Shown: positions 15,249 to 23,081, counted from the stretch's first letter. The stretch is 32,432 bases of DNA from Nanobdellati archaeon (GCA_013152815.1 JAADFO010000046.1:1-32432), one strand, 5' to 3'. Program-made: numbers and translations. The notes: a model not told the origin generated them from the sequence alone.

Positions 15249-15576
15249 CGACCCCATCATCTTTCTTCGCGCCACGGCCGAATCGCTGGACATGGCCACA
15301 GTCAAGACAGGTAAATACCAGATGATGCTGGGTCATCCTGACCCTGACATTCTTCCCCTGTCTCAGGAAATGGCCGCAGTTCTTGCAAAAACTTCGTTTC
15401 TGTCCAGATGTCAGAGAGATACGAAAACGCATGGCTGTCTTCCTGGCCTCTTTCACATGCTTTGAAGCGAGGACGTCATCACGGACAGATGCCTTCTCTG
15501 CCTCGACAAAGAGGTGTCGGATGGCCTCTTTCGCCAGCTTCGCCTGCTCCTGCTTGCGCTTGTATCTTGCGGCCAT
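15235..15576 (-). CDS. rnp4: Ribonuclease P protein component 4 (Rpp21/Rpr2 family)
   Basis: A 113-residue zinc-binding subunit of archaeal RNase P, which matures tRNA 5' ends. The family layout is present: basic N-terminal helices with KEAIRHLFVEAEKA, then a zinc ribbon with CKNCGHFLRQG and CLDCGHVQRFG. Length is normal. It partners with RNP3 and the RNase P RNA, neither of which lies in this window. Its ATG lies 27 bases from the centre of a TATA box (15599-15607) that also serves the divergent coiled-coil gene. It overlaps the end of the convergent Hel308 fragment. Confidence 0.93.
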   Translation of the reverse strand: MAARYKRKQEQAKLAKEAIRHLFVEAEKASVRDDVLASKHVKEARKTAMRFRISLTSGQKRSFCKNCGHFLRQGKNVRVRMTQHHLVFTCLDCGHVQRFGRGAKKDDGVVSSP

Positions 15577-15598
15577 CTGGAGCCATAGTTGAATAACC

Positions 15599-15607
15599 TA
15601 TATAAAA
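15599..15607. promoter_or_regulatory. Shared TATA box midway between two divergent genes
   Basis: TATATAAAA (minus TTTTATATA). Its centre is 27 bases from the rnp4 ATG (15576) and 26 bases from the ATG at 15629. One element with the correct leaderless distance on both sides makes a bidirectional promoter likely. Confidence 0.6.
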
Positions 15608-15628
15608 TGACGGATTTTCTGCTTCTCC

Positions 15629-16912
15629 ATGCGAAGGTTCCTCAAGCGTCTTACAGAAAAGCTGACCAACGGGTTCTTCGAGAAAGAGCAGGAGACCGAA
15701 GAGGTCACGGTCAGAAGAGAAGACCTGGAAAAGCTGTTCGATGAGAAGGCAGTCTCTTTGATAGAACAGGAGAAGGCAAGGGTCGGACGCTTTGTCGGAG
15801 AGCTTGAGAGCATAAAAAGTTCCATCAGAGAGGACCTCAGCCTGCTGGAGCACGCCCAGCTGAAGAACAAGAACATCCCCAACAAGCACCTCCAGCTCCT
15901 TGAGGGCAACCGACCAGCTTATATCCAGAAGATGCATGATTTCAACGAGAAGCTGTCCCTTGAAGATTCTTTCGATGCATTGGAGCCTTTCGTCGAGAAG
16001 ACAAGGAGAGGGCTTGAGCATCTCTCCAAGTCCACCACAAAATCGTACATGATCCTCCAGGAATTCTTCGCCAACGAATCATTCAAGGTCGCCAGGGACA
16101 TCAAGAAGGTGGATGAGCTGGTGGAATCCATAGAAGGGTATCTGTCGTCATCGCCCTATGCCTCCTATCTGAAGATCAAAGGGCTCTTCGGGAAGCTTCG
16201 GAATATCGATGCGAGAAAGCGGGAGCTTGAGACGGCCCTCAAACAACGGAAGGCAGGGATAGCCCGTCTCAAGAAAGAGAGGAGAGAGCTGGAAGCGGAG
16301 ATAGCCGCCCTGAAGAGCGGGGACGCTTACCAGGAACACCTGCACGTGGTCGGAGAGAGGGCTGTCCTCGACCAGAGGAAGCAGGAACTGAAGAACGCGA
16401 TCTCCCGGGATTTCGCGCAGCTCGCCAAGGCCATGAAGAAATATGAACGCATCGCCCTCGACCCTGGCTGGCTCAGGAAATATCTTGCCGATCCGTTCAA
16501 GGCGTTAGGAGAAGATGAGGATCTGGAGATCGTCCCCCTCTTCGGCAAGATGAAGGAGCGTCTGCAGGACAGGAAGATCGACGTCAAGAATCCTGGGAAG
16601 ACCATCGATGTCCTGACCGCTTTGGAGCAGGAGAGGCTTGCCAGATGGCAGAGGACCCTGTCCGGGCTGCGGCAGGACATGGCTGCTCTCGAGGAGCGTG
16701 ATGCGCCTGCGTCAAAGGTCCTTGTCGGACTGAAGGACAAGGAAAGACGGCTTCCGCTGCTGGAACAGGACATCCACAGGGAACAGCTGCTTCTGGAAAG
16801 GGAACAGAAGACCCTCTCTCCCGAGGAGAAAGAGCAGACGTACCAGCTGATCGTCAGAGAGATGGAGAGCTTCCTCAACATGAACATGACCCTGAAGGAT
16901 AAAGAAGGATAG
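15629..16912 (+). CDS. Large coiled-coil protein, function unknown
   Basis: A 427-residue, highly charged, mostly helical cytoplasmic protein without signal peptide or membrane span. The basic N-terminus MRRFLKRLTEKLT is followed by long heptad-like stretches, strongest around residues 190-235 (KRELETALKQRKAGIARLK, KERRELEAEIAAL) and 345-405. A central part (DPGWLRKYLADPFKALGED) looks globular. I recognise no enzymatic motif. The protein could be a scaffold or a chromosome- or cytoskeleton-associated factor. It shares a TATA box with rnp4 and is convergent with another coiled-coil gene, but there is no evidence that the two interact. Confidence 0.8.
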   Translation: MRRFLKRLTEKLTNGFFEKEQETEEVTVRREDLEKLFDEKAVSLIEQEKARVGRFVGELESIKSSIREDLSLLEHAQLKNKNIPNKHLQLLEGNRPAYIQKMHDFNEKLSLEDSFDALEPFVEKTRRGLEHLSKSTTKSYMILQEFFANESFKVARDIKKVDELVESIEGYLSSSPYASYLKIKGLFGKLRNIDARKRELETALKQRKAGIARLKKERRELEAEIAALKSGDAYQEHLHVVGERAVLDQRKQELKNAISRDFAQLAKAMKKYERIALDPGWLRKYLADPFKALGEDEDLEIVPLFGKMKERLQDRKIDVKNPGKTIDVLTALEQERLARWQRTLSGLRQDMAALEERDAPASKVLVGLKDKERRLPLLEQDIHREQLLLEREQKTLSPEEKEQTYQLIVREMESFLNMNMTLKDKEG

Positions 16913-16977
16913 TTCAAGCGGGAAAGACCCTTCGCAGGACAAGGACGAACAAGAGAGGACCGGAGGACCGTTCTGGT

Positions 16978-17589
16978 TCACTGCAGAGAACGGAGCAGAC
17001 GCCGTCGGTCGACCATCCCGGTCTCAAGACGGGCAATCTTCTTTCTGAGGGCTGCGACCTCTTTGGAGAACTGGCTCTTCACCGACACCAGCTCCCGGGA
17101 GAACCCCTGTTCTGCCTTCCGGAGTTCATCATGATGGCGTTTCCTGATGGTGTCGAGCATCTTCACAGAGACCAGGTCGGAAGGGATCCTCATGTCGATC
17201 TCGTGCAATCGTCGGTCCATGGTCTCGAGCAGGAACTGAGCATCCTTTTCGGTGATGAACTCTTCCTGCTGCCCCAAGATCCTCGTCTGCTGTTCGCCGA
17301 TGGATGCCACGTTCTCTTCAAGGGAAGCGATGTTACGGAGGAGATCATGGACAGGATCCATCTGGATGAGCAGCTGCTCAAGATGCTTGTCGAAGGCTTC
17401 CTGGGTGATGTACCCATGGCCGTTGAAGAACCGCTTCTCCACCGACGCCATGACCGACGATGTGGCAGTCTGCATCTGATGCTCGACGACAGAACGCTGC
17501 AGCTGCAGGGTCGTCTTCATGTTCTGCATGTCCCTTTTGATGTTGGAGAATGCAGAACGGAGCTGCTGGTCAGATAGTTGATATGCCAT
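16978..17589 (-). CDS. Coiled-coil protein, function unknown
   Basis: A 203-residue helical protein rich in Gln, Glu, Lys and Arg. The N-terminal helix QLSDQQLRSAFSNIKRDMQN precedes long coiled-coil segments (for example IRKRHHDELRKAEQGFSREL) and an Arg-rich C-terminal tail ending DRRRLLRSLQ. No known domain is visible. The start MAYQLSD at 17589 is chosen because GAGGGGA lies just upstream and the TATA box (17659-17668) is about 75 bases away, leaving a short leader. The in-frame ATG at 17646 is too close to that TATA box. In many archaea ksgA follows DUF655; here this gene takes that place. Confidence 0.7.
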   Translation of the reverse strand: MAYQLSDQQLRSAFSNIKRDMQNMKTTLQLQRSVVEHQMQTATSSVMASVEKRFFNGHGYITQEAFDKHLEQLLIQMDPVHDLLRNIASLEENVASIGEQQTRILGQQEEFITEKDAQFLLETMDRRLHEIDMRIPSDLVSVKMLDTIRKRHHDELRKAEQGFSRELVSVKSQFSKEVAALRKKIARLETGMVDRRRLLRSLQ

Positions 17590-17658
17590 GGGTCCCCTCA
17601 GACAGGCACCTCTTCTGTGATAAGAAGCAGGTGTGGAAGCCAGCAATATCGCAGGTCA

Positions 17659-17668
17659 TTTATAAATT
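17659..17668 (-). promoter_or_regulatory. TATA box of the 203-residue coiled-coil gene
   Basis: Minus strand ATTTATAAAT in the gap after DUF655. It gives the coiled-coil gene its own transcription start near 17637. Confidence 0.5.
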
Positions 17669-17720
17669 TTTTCCATGGACCCTGTGCGCATCGTAGAAGA
17701 GGGACATGGCAGAAGAGCGT

Positions 17721-18284
17721 TCAGAGCTCGGCGAAGAGCTTGTACTTCTCGTTGCCGGTGAGTTCGCTCATGATGCGGCGGACGATGACCTTCTCCGGGT
17801 CAGGCATGAGCTTGACCCTGCTCTTGAGGTCGGCGAAACTCTCAAAATCCCTGTCCTTCCGCTCTTCGAGGATCTGCCACATGTGTTTCTTCCCGAGCCC
17901 CGGAAGGAGCTCGAGCTGGTGCATCCTGGTGGTGAGCGGCTGGGCCCTGTTGAAGAAGGCGAGGAAGCGGTCAGGGCTCTTCTTGACGATGTCTTCGACC
18001 ACGAACTGGAGCTCTGAACGGGCAGTGGACGTCAGCCGGTCGACGGGAAGCTTGCCGATGATGTGATGGATCTTCTCGCGCTTCCCTTCGCCGATATAGA
18101 TCTTCTCGTAGGGCTGGAGAAAGATCTCCTTCTTCGGAGCGAGTTCCAGGAGGAAGAAATGGTCAAGACCGACCGCCTGGGCGATGGGGGTCTTCCGATG
18201 GCTGGGCTGGGAATCGAAAGGATAGCCGTTCGGCAGGAAGTCCAATACGATGGCGTATTCTTCCTTGATCTTACCTAGTTCCAT
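17721..18284 (-). CDS. DUF655 family RNA-binding-like protein
   Basis: A 187-residue archaeal protein of the DUF655 family. It begins MELGKIKEEYAIVLDFLPNG and has an OB-like N-terminal part (KEIFLQPYEKIYIGEGKREKI) and C-terminal helix-hairpin-helix segments (MHQLELLPGLGKKHMWQILEER, with LLPGLGKKH). The family's role is unknown, but it almost always follows rpl21e and rpoF, suggesting a part in RNA metabolism or ribosome assembly. The start at 18284 has a strong SD (AAGGGGGGGAT). Upstream extension of the frame to 18488 gives a low-complexity Ser-rich segment that is not credible protein. It is separated from rpoF by 112 bases, wider than usual. Confidence 0.9.
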   Translation of the reverse strand: MELGKIKEEYAIVLDFLPNGYPFDSQPSHRKTPIAQAVGLDHFFLLELAPKKEIFLQPYEKIYIGEGKREKIHHIIGKLPVDRLTSTARSELQFVVEDIVKKSPDRFLAFFNRAQPLTTRMHQLELLPGLGKKHMWQILEERKDRDFESFADLKSRVKLMPDPEKVIVRRIMSELTGNEKYKLFAEL

Positions 18285-18343
18285 CAATATCCCCCCCTTG
18301 TTCAGACCCGGCCTCTGACCATCAAATACGAGCGAGATGACAT

Positions 18344-18373
18344 CATGATGCAAATGAACATGATGCAAATGAA
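18344..18373. repeat. Tandem 15-bp repeat in the rpoF-DUF655 spacer
   Basis: CATGATGCAAATGAA occurs twice head to tail (18344-18358 and 18359-18373). It lies between rpoF and DUF655, so on the mRNA it would be part of the DUF655 leader. Its role is unknown; it may be a simple duplication or an RNA or DNA binding site. Confidence 0.7.
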
Positions 18374-18396
18374 GGTGGATGGGTTCCGGACGGTCT

Positions 18397-18738
18397 TCAG
18401 ATGAACTTGACGACCGTATCGACGATCCGCTTGCTGTTATCCTTGTTGATGGTGAGGGTGTACCCCTGCAGGATGATCTTGAGCTCATCGACGGTCTTCG
18501 GCAGGAGATCGATGATCTTCGCCATGTGGAGCGGTTTCAGCCGCGGAACCTTGAGGGCGTCCAGTTCCTTGTAGAGCTTCTGGGCGTCCTTCGGACTCAG
18601 AAGGTCTAGCTGTCCGAGATAGTCATAGGTCTTGTTGGCCCGAAAACTCAGTTCCTCGTCCCGCTTCTTGATATGCTTAAGTTCAGCATAGACCTCAGCC
18701 ATGTTCATGGGCTGCTCTTCGAGTATTTCCGGTTTCAT
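18397..18738 (-). CDS. rpoF: DNA-directed RNA polymerase subunit F (Rpb4 homologue)
   Basis: A 113-residue archaeal Rpo4. With Rpo7 it forms the stalk of RNA polymerase that binds nascent RNA and helps initiation and termination. Recognisable by family layout: MAEVYAEL near the N-terminus, a central helical part (TYDYLGQLDLLSPKDAQKLY), and the HRDC-like C-terminus MAKIIDLLPKTVDELKIIL. Length is normal. The ATG overlaps the rpl21e stop by 4 bases (ATGA), the classic archaeal rpl21e-rpoF operon. Confidence 0.95.
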   Translation of the reverse strand: MKPEILEEQPMNMAEVYAELKHIKKRDEELSFRANKTYDYLGQLDLLSPKDAQKLYKELDALKVPRLKPLHMAKIIDLLPKTVDELKIILQGYTLTINKDNSKRIVDTVVKFI

Positions 18739-19043
18739 GCTTTTTCTCCTTCATCGATCCTCTTGAGATGGACAGGATGGACGATGACGTTCTTCTGCGC
18801 ATTGCCGTCATGCAGACGTATCTCATAGCAGTCCCCTTTCCGGGCGCCGATCACGCCCACATGCCCATGGAATCGCCTATGATAGAGGCCTTTCTGGACA
18901 GCAGGCTCTGCCGCCAGGGTCACCTTGTCCCCTTTCTGGAATTCCTGCAGAGAATCCCGTATGCTGATCTTGCCCTTCGCCCGATAATGCTTCTTCATCA
19001 GGTGACGGGTCTTTCTTCGTAATCCACCGGTTCGTGTCGCCAT
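18735..19043 (-). CDS. rpl21e: Large ribosomal subunit protein eL21
   Basis: A 102-residue ribosomal protein of the eL21 family, found in archaea and eukaryotes. The basic N-terminus (TGGLRRKTRHLMKKHYR) and the SH3-like barrel (FQKGDKVTLAAEPAVQKG, RRFHGHVGVIG) match the family in order and length. It is the first gene of the rpl21e-rpoF operon. Unlike most first genes here it has a leader of about 70 bases (TATA at 19138-19147, start near 19115). The leader contains the hairpin CGCAT-TGGGTT-ATGCG (19109-19124), possibly involved in ribosomal-protein feedback control; that is inference. Confidence 0.96.
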   Translation of the reverse strand: MATRTGGLRRKTRHLMKKHYRAKGKISIRDSLQEFQKGDKVTLAAEPAVQKGLYHRRFHGHVGVIGARKGDCYEIRLHDGNAQKNVIVHPVHLKRIDEGEKA

Positions 19044-19108
19044 ATTCTTCTTTTTCCATTACTCTTGCTTATCGCTATGGTAGAGGTTATCCTAATGAAG
19101 ACTACTCG

Positions 19109-19147
19109 CATAACCCAATGCGGAAATCATGCAGTCATATATAAATC
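19109..19147 (-). promoter_or_regulatory. rpl21e promoter and leader hairpin
   Basis: TTTATATATG (19138-19147) is the TATA box. The hairpin CGCAT...ATGCG (19109-19124) lies at or just after the predicted transcription start. Confidence 0.45.
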
Positions 19148-19253
19148 TTATTCTTATGCGGGCATTATGTTGGCTATTACATGAAGAAAGAGGCAGGAGG
19201 AGACAGAGAAGAAGAGAGGCAGCCGGGCGGCAGGGGATTTCGACAACCAAAAG

Positions 19254-19262
19254 CTTTAAATA
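19254..19262 (+). promoter_or_regulatory. psmB promoter
   Basis: CTTTAAATA with upstream CCAAAAG as BRE. The predicted start is near 19285, giving a leader of about 43 bases. The leader contains two tiny frames, ATG-CAA-TCC-TAA at 19281 and a five-codon frame at 19310-19327 that ends directly before the psmB ATG. Confidence 0.5.
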
Positions 19263-19327
19263 GGCCCAGATGTTCCCGGGATGCAATCCTAACGTGTTTT
19301 CTGGCAATAATGGCAATAAATGAGTAG

Positions 19328-19993
19328 ATGACCTACACCAATAAAATGGAAACAGACCAAAACAAATTTCTCAAGACAGGGACCACCACCATCGGCATCG
19401 TCTGCAAGGACGGCATCGTCATCGGAGCGGACAAACGGGCGACCGCAGGGAACCTCATCGTAGACGCCCAGGCAGAGAAGGTGCATGACATCGGCAATGA
19501 GATGGCCATCACCATCGCAGGGATGGTCTCTGACGCTCAGCTCCTGACCAAGCTGATCAAGGCGGAGATCAAGATAAAGGATATGCGGACCCTCAGGAAG
19601 ACCACGGTCAAGGAAGCGAGCAACCTGCTGGCAGGCATCGTCTATGGCAACATCCGAAGGATGTCCATGGTCCCTGGAGTGACCCACTTCCTTCTTGGAG
19701 GGAAAGACAACACCGGATACCACCTTTATGACATCTTTCCCGACGGCTCCATCACCCACATCGACAAGTTCATCGCTTCTGGTTCAGGGAGCGTCATCGC
19801 CTATGGTGTCCTCGAGACCCAGTGGAAGCCTAACCTCTCCATCGATGAGGGCATGAAGCTTCTGGCGAAGTCGGTGAACGCTGCGATCCAGAGGGACTCT
19901 GCGTCGGGGAACGGACTGGACATCGTGACCATCGACGCCAAAGGGCTGCGGTTCGCGGTGAGGAAGCAGACCAAGGTCAGCGTGGAACTATGA
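19328..19993 (+). CDS. psmB: Proteasome subunit beta
   Basis: A 221-residue catalytic subunit of the archaeal 20S proteasome. An 18-residue propeptide ends at Gly before the active-site Thr: KTG^TTTIGIVCKDGIVIGADKRAT, with Thr19 as the new N-terminus and Lys36 equivalent to the catalytic Lys33. SGSGSVIAYGVLE and the later DIVTIDAKGLRF also fit the family. The enzyme degrades unfolded proteins delivered by PAN or related ATPases; the alpha subunit is not in this window. It is followed by a hairpin with a U-tract and then fttA. Confidence 0.97.
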   Translation: MTYTNKMETDQNKFLKTGTTTIGIVCKDGIVIGADKRATAGNLIVDAQAEKVHDIGNEMAITIAGMVSDAQLLTKLIKAEIKIKDMRTLRKTTVKEASNLLAGIVYGNIRRMSMVPGVTHFLLGGKDNTGYHLYDIFPDGSITHIDKFIASGSGSVIAYGVLETQWKPNLSIDEGMKLLAKSVNAAIQRDSASGNGLDIVTIDAKGLRFAVRKQTKVSVEL

Positions 19994-20029
19994 TGTTCCC
20001 GCAGGTCCTTTTTTTCACTGCAGGAACAT
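19993..20029 (+). terminator. Hairpin with a U7 tract after psmB
   Basis: ATGTTCCCGCAG (19993-20004) pairs with CTGCAGGAACAT (20018-20029) with one mismatch. The 13-base loop carries T7 (20009-20015). The hairpin starts on the last base of the psmB stop codon. Archaeal termination needs U-rich tracts, and FttA acts at such sites. Confidence 0.5.
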
Positions 20030-20103
20030 GCAGACATCAGTGAGATAACAGAACAGACTCAATCTAGTGAAGATAAAGATTAAAGACAGGAAGTGTGAAC
20101 ACC

Positions 20104-21999
20104 ATGGCAGATATCATCAAAGAGATACTCAAACAATTGCCGGCCAACAAGATCAGTGAAGCCTGCTTCGAGGCGGCAAATATCGTGCTGTACACCACGG
20201 ACAAGGAATTCTTCCTCAACAACGAGGGACTCATCAAGAAGGTGGTCGATTCCATCAAGAAAAGGGTCGAACTGCGGCCTGACCCCTCCATCACCCTGGA
20301 CCCGGAGAAGGCAGAGGAGATCATCAAGAAGACCCTCCCCGAAGAGGCCAAGGCATCGCAGGTCATCTTCGACCCCCAGCGTTCCATCGTCATCATCGAG
20401 GCAGAGAAGCCGGGCCTGGCCATCGGGAAGCAGGGAGCGAACCTGCGCCATATCAGGGAGAAGACCCTCTGGGTGCCGCTCATCAAGAGGACGCCTGCCA
20501 TCAGGAGCATCCTCATCGAGAACGTGAGATCGGTGCTCTATCAGAATTCAGACTACCGCAGGAAGTTCCTCGACAAGGTCGGCCACCGCATCTATGACGG
20601 CTGGATCCGCGAGAAGAAGAAGGAATGGGTGAGGCTCTCCATGCTTGGCTCCGGACGCCAGGTGGGACGAAGCTCCATGCTCCTGCAGACGCCTGAATCC
20701 CGGGTGCTCCTTGACTGCGGGGTGGACGTGGCCTCCAACGACGACAATGCCTATCCTTTCCTCGAAGCGCCTGAGTTCTCCATCAAAGAGCTCGACGCGG
20801 TCATCATCTCCCATGCCCATCTCGACCACGTCGGATTCCTCCCCTATCTCATCAAATACGGCTACAGAGGCCCCATCTATTGCACAGAACCGACCCGGGA
20901 CATCATGTCCCTGCTCCTCCTGGATTTCATCAAGATCATGCGGGGAGAGGGGAAAGAGCCCCTGTTCACGTCGGATGAGATCAAGGAGATGGTGAAGCAG
21001 ACCATCACCCTGAGCTACAAGGAAGTCACCGACATCACGCCGGACATCAGGATCACGCTCTACAATTCAGGTCATATCATCGGAAGCTCCATGGTACACA
21101 TCCACATCGGGAACGGCCTCCACAACCTGGTCTACGGAGCAGACATGAAATATGGAAGGACTGCCCTCCTCGACCCTGCGGAGACCCAGTTCCCCCGCTG
21201 CGAGACCTTCATCCTGGAATCGACCTACGGCGGCAGGGACAATGTGCTGCCGTCGAGGAAGGACTGCGAGAAGCAGCTCGCCGACTCCATCATGCGGGCC
21301 ATCAAGCGGAGAGGGAGGGTGCTCATCCCGGTCCTGGGAGTCGGCAGGGCACAGGAGGTCTTCCTCATCGTCGAGGATCTCATCCGCACCGGAAAGATGG
21401 AGAAAGTTCCTGTCTATATCGACGGCATGATCTGGGACGTGACTGCCATCCACACGGCCTATCCAGAATACCTCAACGCTGCCGTCCGCAAGAAGATCTT
21501 CCACAAGAACGAGAACCCGTTCCTGTCGGACATCTTCAAGAGGATCGGGTCTGCGAAGGAACGGCGCATGGTCATCGAGGAGAGCACCCCGTTCATCGTC
21601 CTGGCCACATCCGGCATGCTCCAGGGCGGCCCTTCGGTGGAGTACCTCAAGGCCTTCGCGAGCTCTGAACGCAACGCGCTCATCTTCGTCGCCTACCAGG
21701 GAGCAGGCTCTCTGGGACGGAGGATCCAGCAGGGAGACCGTGAGATAGCGTTCCAGAAGGGCCATGCTCAGGAGGTCATCGGGATCAAGCTTGAACTCAC
21801 CACCATCGACGGCCTGACCGGCCATTCAGGACGAGGGGAGCTCATGAACTTCGTCCATAAATGCGACCCCCGGCCCAAGAAGATCATCATCAACCACGGC
21901 GAGAATTCCCGCTGCCTCGACCTCGCGAGCTCGTTGCACAAGACCTACCGGCTCGAGACCGTCGCTCCGAGGAACCTCGAGGTCGTCAGGTTGAAGTGA
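20104..21999 (+). CDS. fttA: Transcription termination factor FttA / aCPSF1 (KH, metallo-beta-lactamase, beta-CASP)
   Basis: A 631-residue nuclease that cleaves nascent RNA at U-rich sites and releases RNA polymerase; it is the archaeal counterpart of CPSF73. N-terminal KH domains (about 1-150, with IEAEKPGLAIGKQGANLRHI, seen as GLAIGKQGANLR) precede a metallo-beta-lactamase domain with HAHLDH at 237-242. The inserted beta-CASP domain carries LVYGADMKYGRTALLDP and RRGRVLIPVLGVGRAQEV, and the late motifs are GLTGHSGRGEL and INHGE. Length is typical. The start MADIIKEIL at 20104 is preferred over GTG 20095 because AGGAAG lies at a workable distance. It stands downstream of psmB. Confidence 0.96.
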   Translation: MADIIKEILKQLPANKISEACFEAANIVLYTTDKEFFLNNEGLIKKVVDSIKKRVELRPDPSITLDPEKAEEIIKKTLPEEAKASQVIFDPQRSIVIIEAEKPGLAIGKQGANLRHIREKTLWVPLIKRTPAIRSILIENVRSVLYQNSDYRRKFLDKVGHRIYDGWIREKKKEWVRLSMLGSGRQVGRSSMLLQTPESRVLLDCGVDVASNDDNAYPFLEAPEFSIKELDAVIISHAHLDHVGFLPYLIKYGYRGPIYCTEPTRDIMSLLLLDFIKIMRGEGKEPLFTSDEIKEMVKQTITLSYKEVTDITPDIRITLYNSGHIIGSSMVHIHIGNGLHNLVYGADMKYGRTALLDPAETQFPRCETFILESTYGGRDNVLPSRKDCEKQLADSIMRAIKRRGRVLIPVLGVGRAQEVFLIVEDLIRTGKMEKVPVYIDGMIWDVTAIHTAYPEYLNAAVRKKIFHKNENPFLSDIFKRIGSAKERRMVIEESTPFIVLATSGMLQGGPSVEYLKAFASSERNALIFVAYQGAGSLGRRIQQGDREIAFQKGHAQEVIGIKLELTTIDGLTGHSGRGELMNFVHKCDPRPKKIIINHGENSRCLDLASSLHKTYRLETVAPRNLEVVRLK

Positions 22000-22147
22000 G
22001 ACCTGGCCGGAGGAACCCTTTCTTCAGCCTTTTCTTCACCATCGCTTTCTCGGCAGGCTTGCCGACGGAGACAGGATACGCTCACCACTAGAGAATGCTC
22101 CATAAAGAATTTAAAGGCAGCAGACCACTCAGGAAGAATACGAAGGG
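22000..22147. other. Intergenic spacer with the promoter of the first DUF5752 gene
   Basis: GAATTTAAAG (about 22106-22115) is a TATA-like element whose predicted start is near 22138. No other structure is seen. Confidence 0.4.
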
Positions 22148-22540
22148 GTGTCTTTTGTGGTGAAGAAAAAGAAGGCTTCTCAGCAGGCTCCGGGAGCCGT
22201 CCCTAAGAAGGCGAAGGCAAAGAAGACGAAGAATCAGAGAGCTTCGCCGTCAAAGAGTCGGGGTCGGCCGATACATGCAGATGTCCCGACAGAACATTAT
22301 TTTCTGCTGATCGACGGTTCGGCCATCAGAGGATTAGAGGAACTGGCAGATGCCTTCGACCAGATGAGCGACGACGTCTTCTATTATCATGTCAACGAGT
22401 TCAAGAATGACTTTGCCAACTGGATCAGGGACATCTTCGATGAGAAGGAACTGGCAGAGCATATCGAGCTTGCGAAGTCCATCGAACATGCACACATAGC
22501 AGTCCTGAGACATATCATCAAACAGCTGAAGAAGGTCTGA
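22148..22540 (+). CDS. DUF5752 family protein with a basic N-terminal tail
   Basis: A 130-residue protein. The first 40 residues are a Lys-rich, disordered-looking tail (KKKKASQQAPGAVPKKAKAK), a possible nucleic-acid or ribosome-binding extension. The rest is one DUF5752-like domain: HYFLLIDGSAIRGLEELAD, then YYHVNEFKNDFANWIRDIF and ELAEHIELA. The domain's function is unknown. GTG at 22148 begins the frame; GTG 22157 or 22160 are better spaced from GAAGGGG (22142-22148) and may be the true start. The next gene is a paralogue, suggesting a duplication whose products work together. Confidence 0.75.
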   Translation: MSFVVKKKKASQQAPGAVPKKAKAKKTKNQRASPSKSRGRPIHADVPTEHYFLLIDGSAIRGLEELADAFDQMSDDVFYYHVNEFKNDFANWIRDIFDEKELAEHIELAKSIEHAHIAVLRHIIKQLKKV

Positions 22541-22598
22541 TCGTCCGTGCCTGGACAGGAAGCCTGGGGAGCAGGAGACAGCAGACAAGGAGAGGAAG

Positions 22599-23081
22599 AT
22601 GGGACGCAAGAAAGAAGAGATCAACATGAAGCAGGTGCATGAGTGGCTTTCTGACTGCCTTCCGGACAAGGCATTCTATCTCACTTCAGGGGTCTATATC
22701 CGCAATCTCCATGAGCTCTATGACGCTCTGCTCCATATGAGAGATGAGCTGTTCACTGACCATGTCAACAAGAAGAAGAACGATTTCTACAACTGGATCC
22801 AGGGAGTGGTCGGAGACAGGGTGCTGGCAGAACAGATCAAGCCTGTCAAGGACAGGCTCAGGATGGTGTTGGCCATCAGACGCAGGCTCGATGAGCTCGA
22901 GGCGGTGGAGCACACCTTTGAGGATCAGGCAGCCGAAGAAGAAGGCATCCCTGTCCCCAAGAGAGAGGATCGCGAAAAGAAGAGGATGACGCTTGCCTGG
23001 GAACTGTTTTTTATCGGTCTCATCCTGGGATTGATCGTCGGCTATGTGCTGGCATTCTATGTGCGGCCGCTCATCGCCTGA
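22599..23081 (+). CDS. DUF5752 family protein with a C-terminal membrane anchor
   Basis: A 160-residue paralogue of the preceding protein. The shared core is AFYLTSGVYIRNLHELYDAL, then HVNKKKNDFYNWIQGVVGD and LAEQIKPV. It differs by an added acidic/charged linker (EDQAAEEEGIPVPKREDREK) and one transmembrane helix at the C-terminus (WELFFIGLILGLIVGYVLAF, residues about 133-153). The topology suggests a cytoplasmic domain tethered to the membrane. AAGGAGAGG lies just before the ATG. The arrangement of a soluble basic copy and a membrane-tethered copy is notable. Function unknown. Confidence 0.8.
   Translation: MGRKKEEINMKQVHEWLSDCLPDKAFYLTSGVYIRNLHELYDALLHMRDELFTDHVNKKKNDFYNWIQGVVGDRVLAEQIKPVKDRLRMVLAIRRRLDELEAVEHTFEDQAAEEEGIPVPKREDREKKRMTLAWELFFIGLILGLIVGYVLAFYVRPLIA

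Noticed and set aside
18285-18488. N-terminal extension of DUF655
   Set aside because: It is Ser/Arg/His low-complexity translation of the spacer and its repeat. The strong SD before ATG 18284 matches the family's normal start.
19310-19327. Five-codon frame before psmB as an N-terminal extension read through TAG
   Set aside because: The propeptide from ATG 19328 already has normal length; there is no support for stop-codon readthrough or pyrrolysine.
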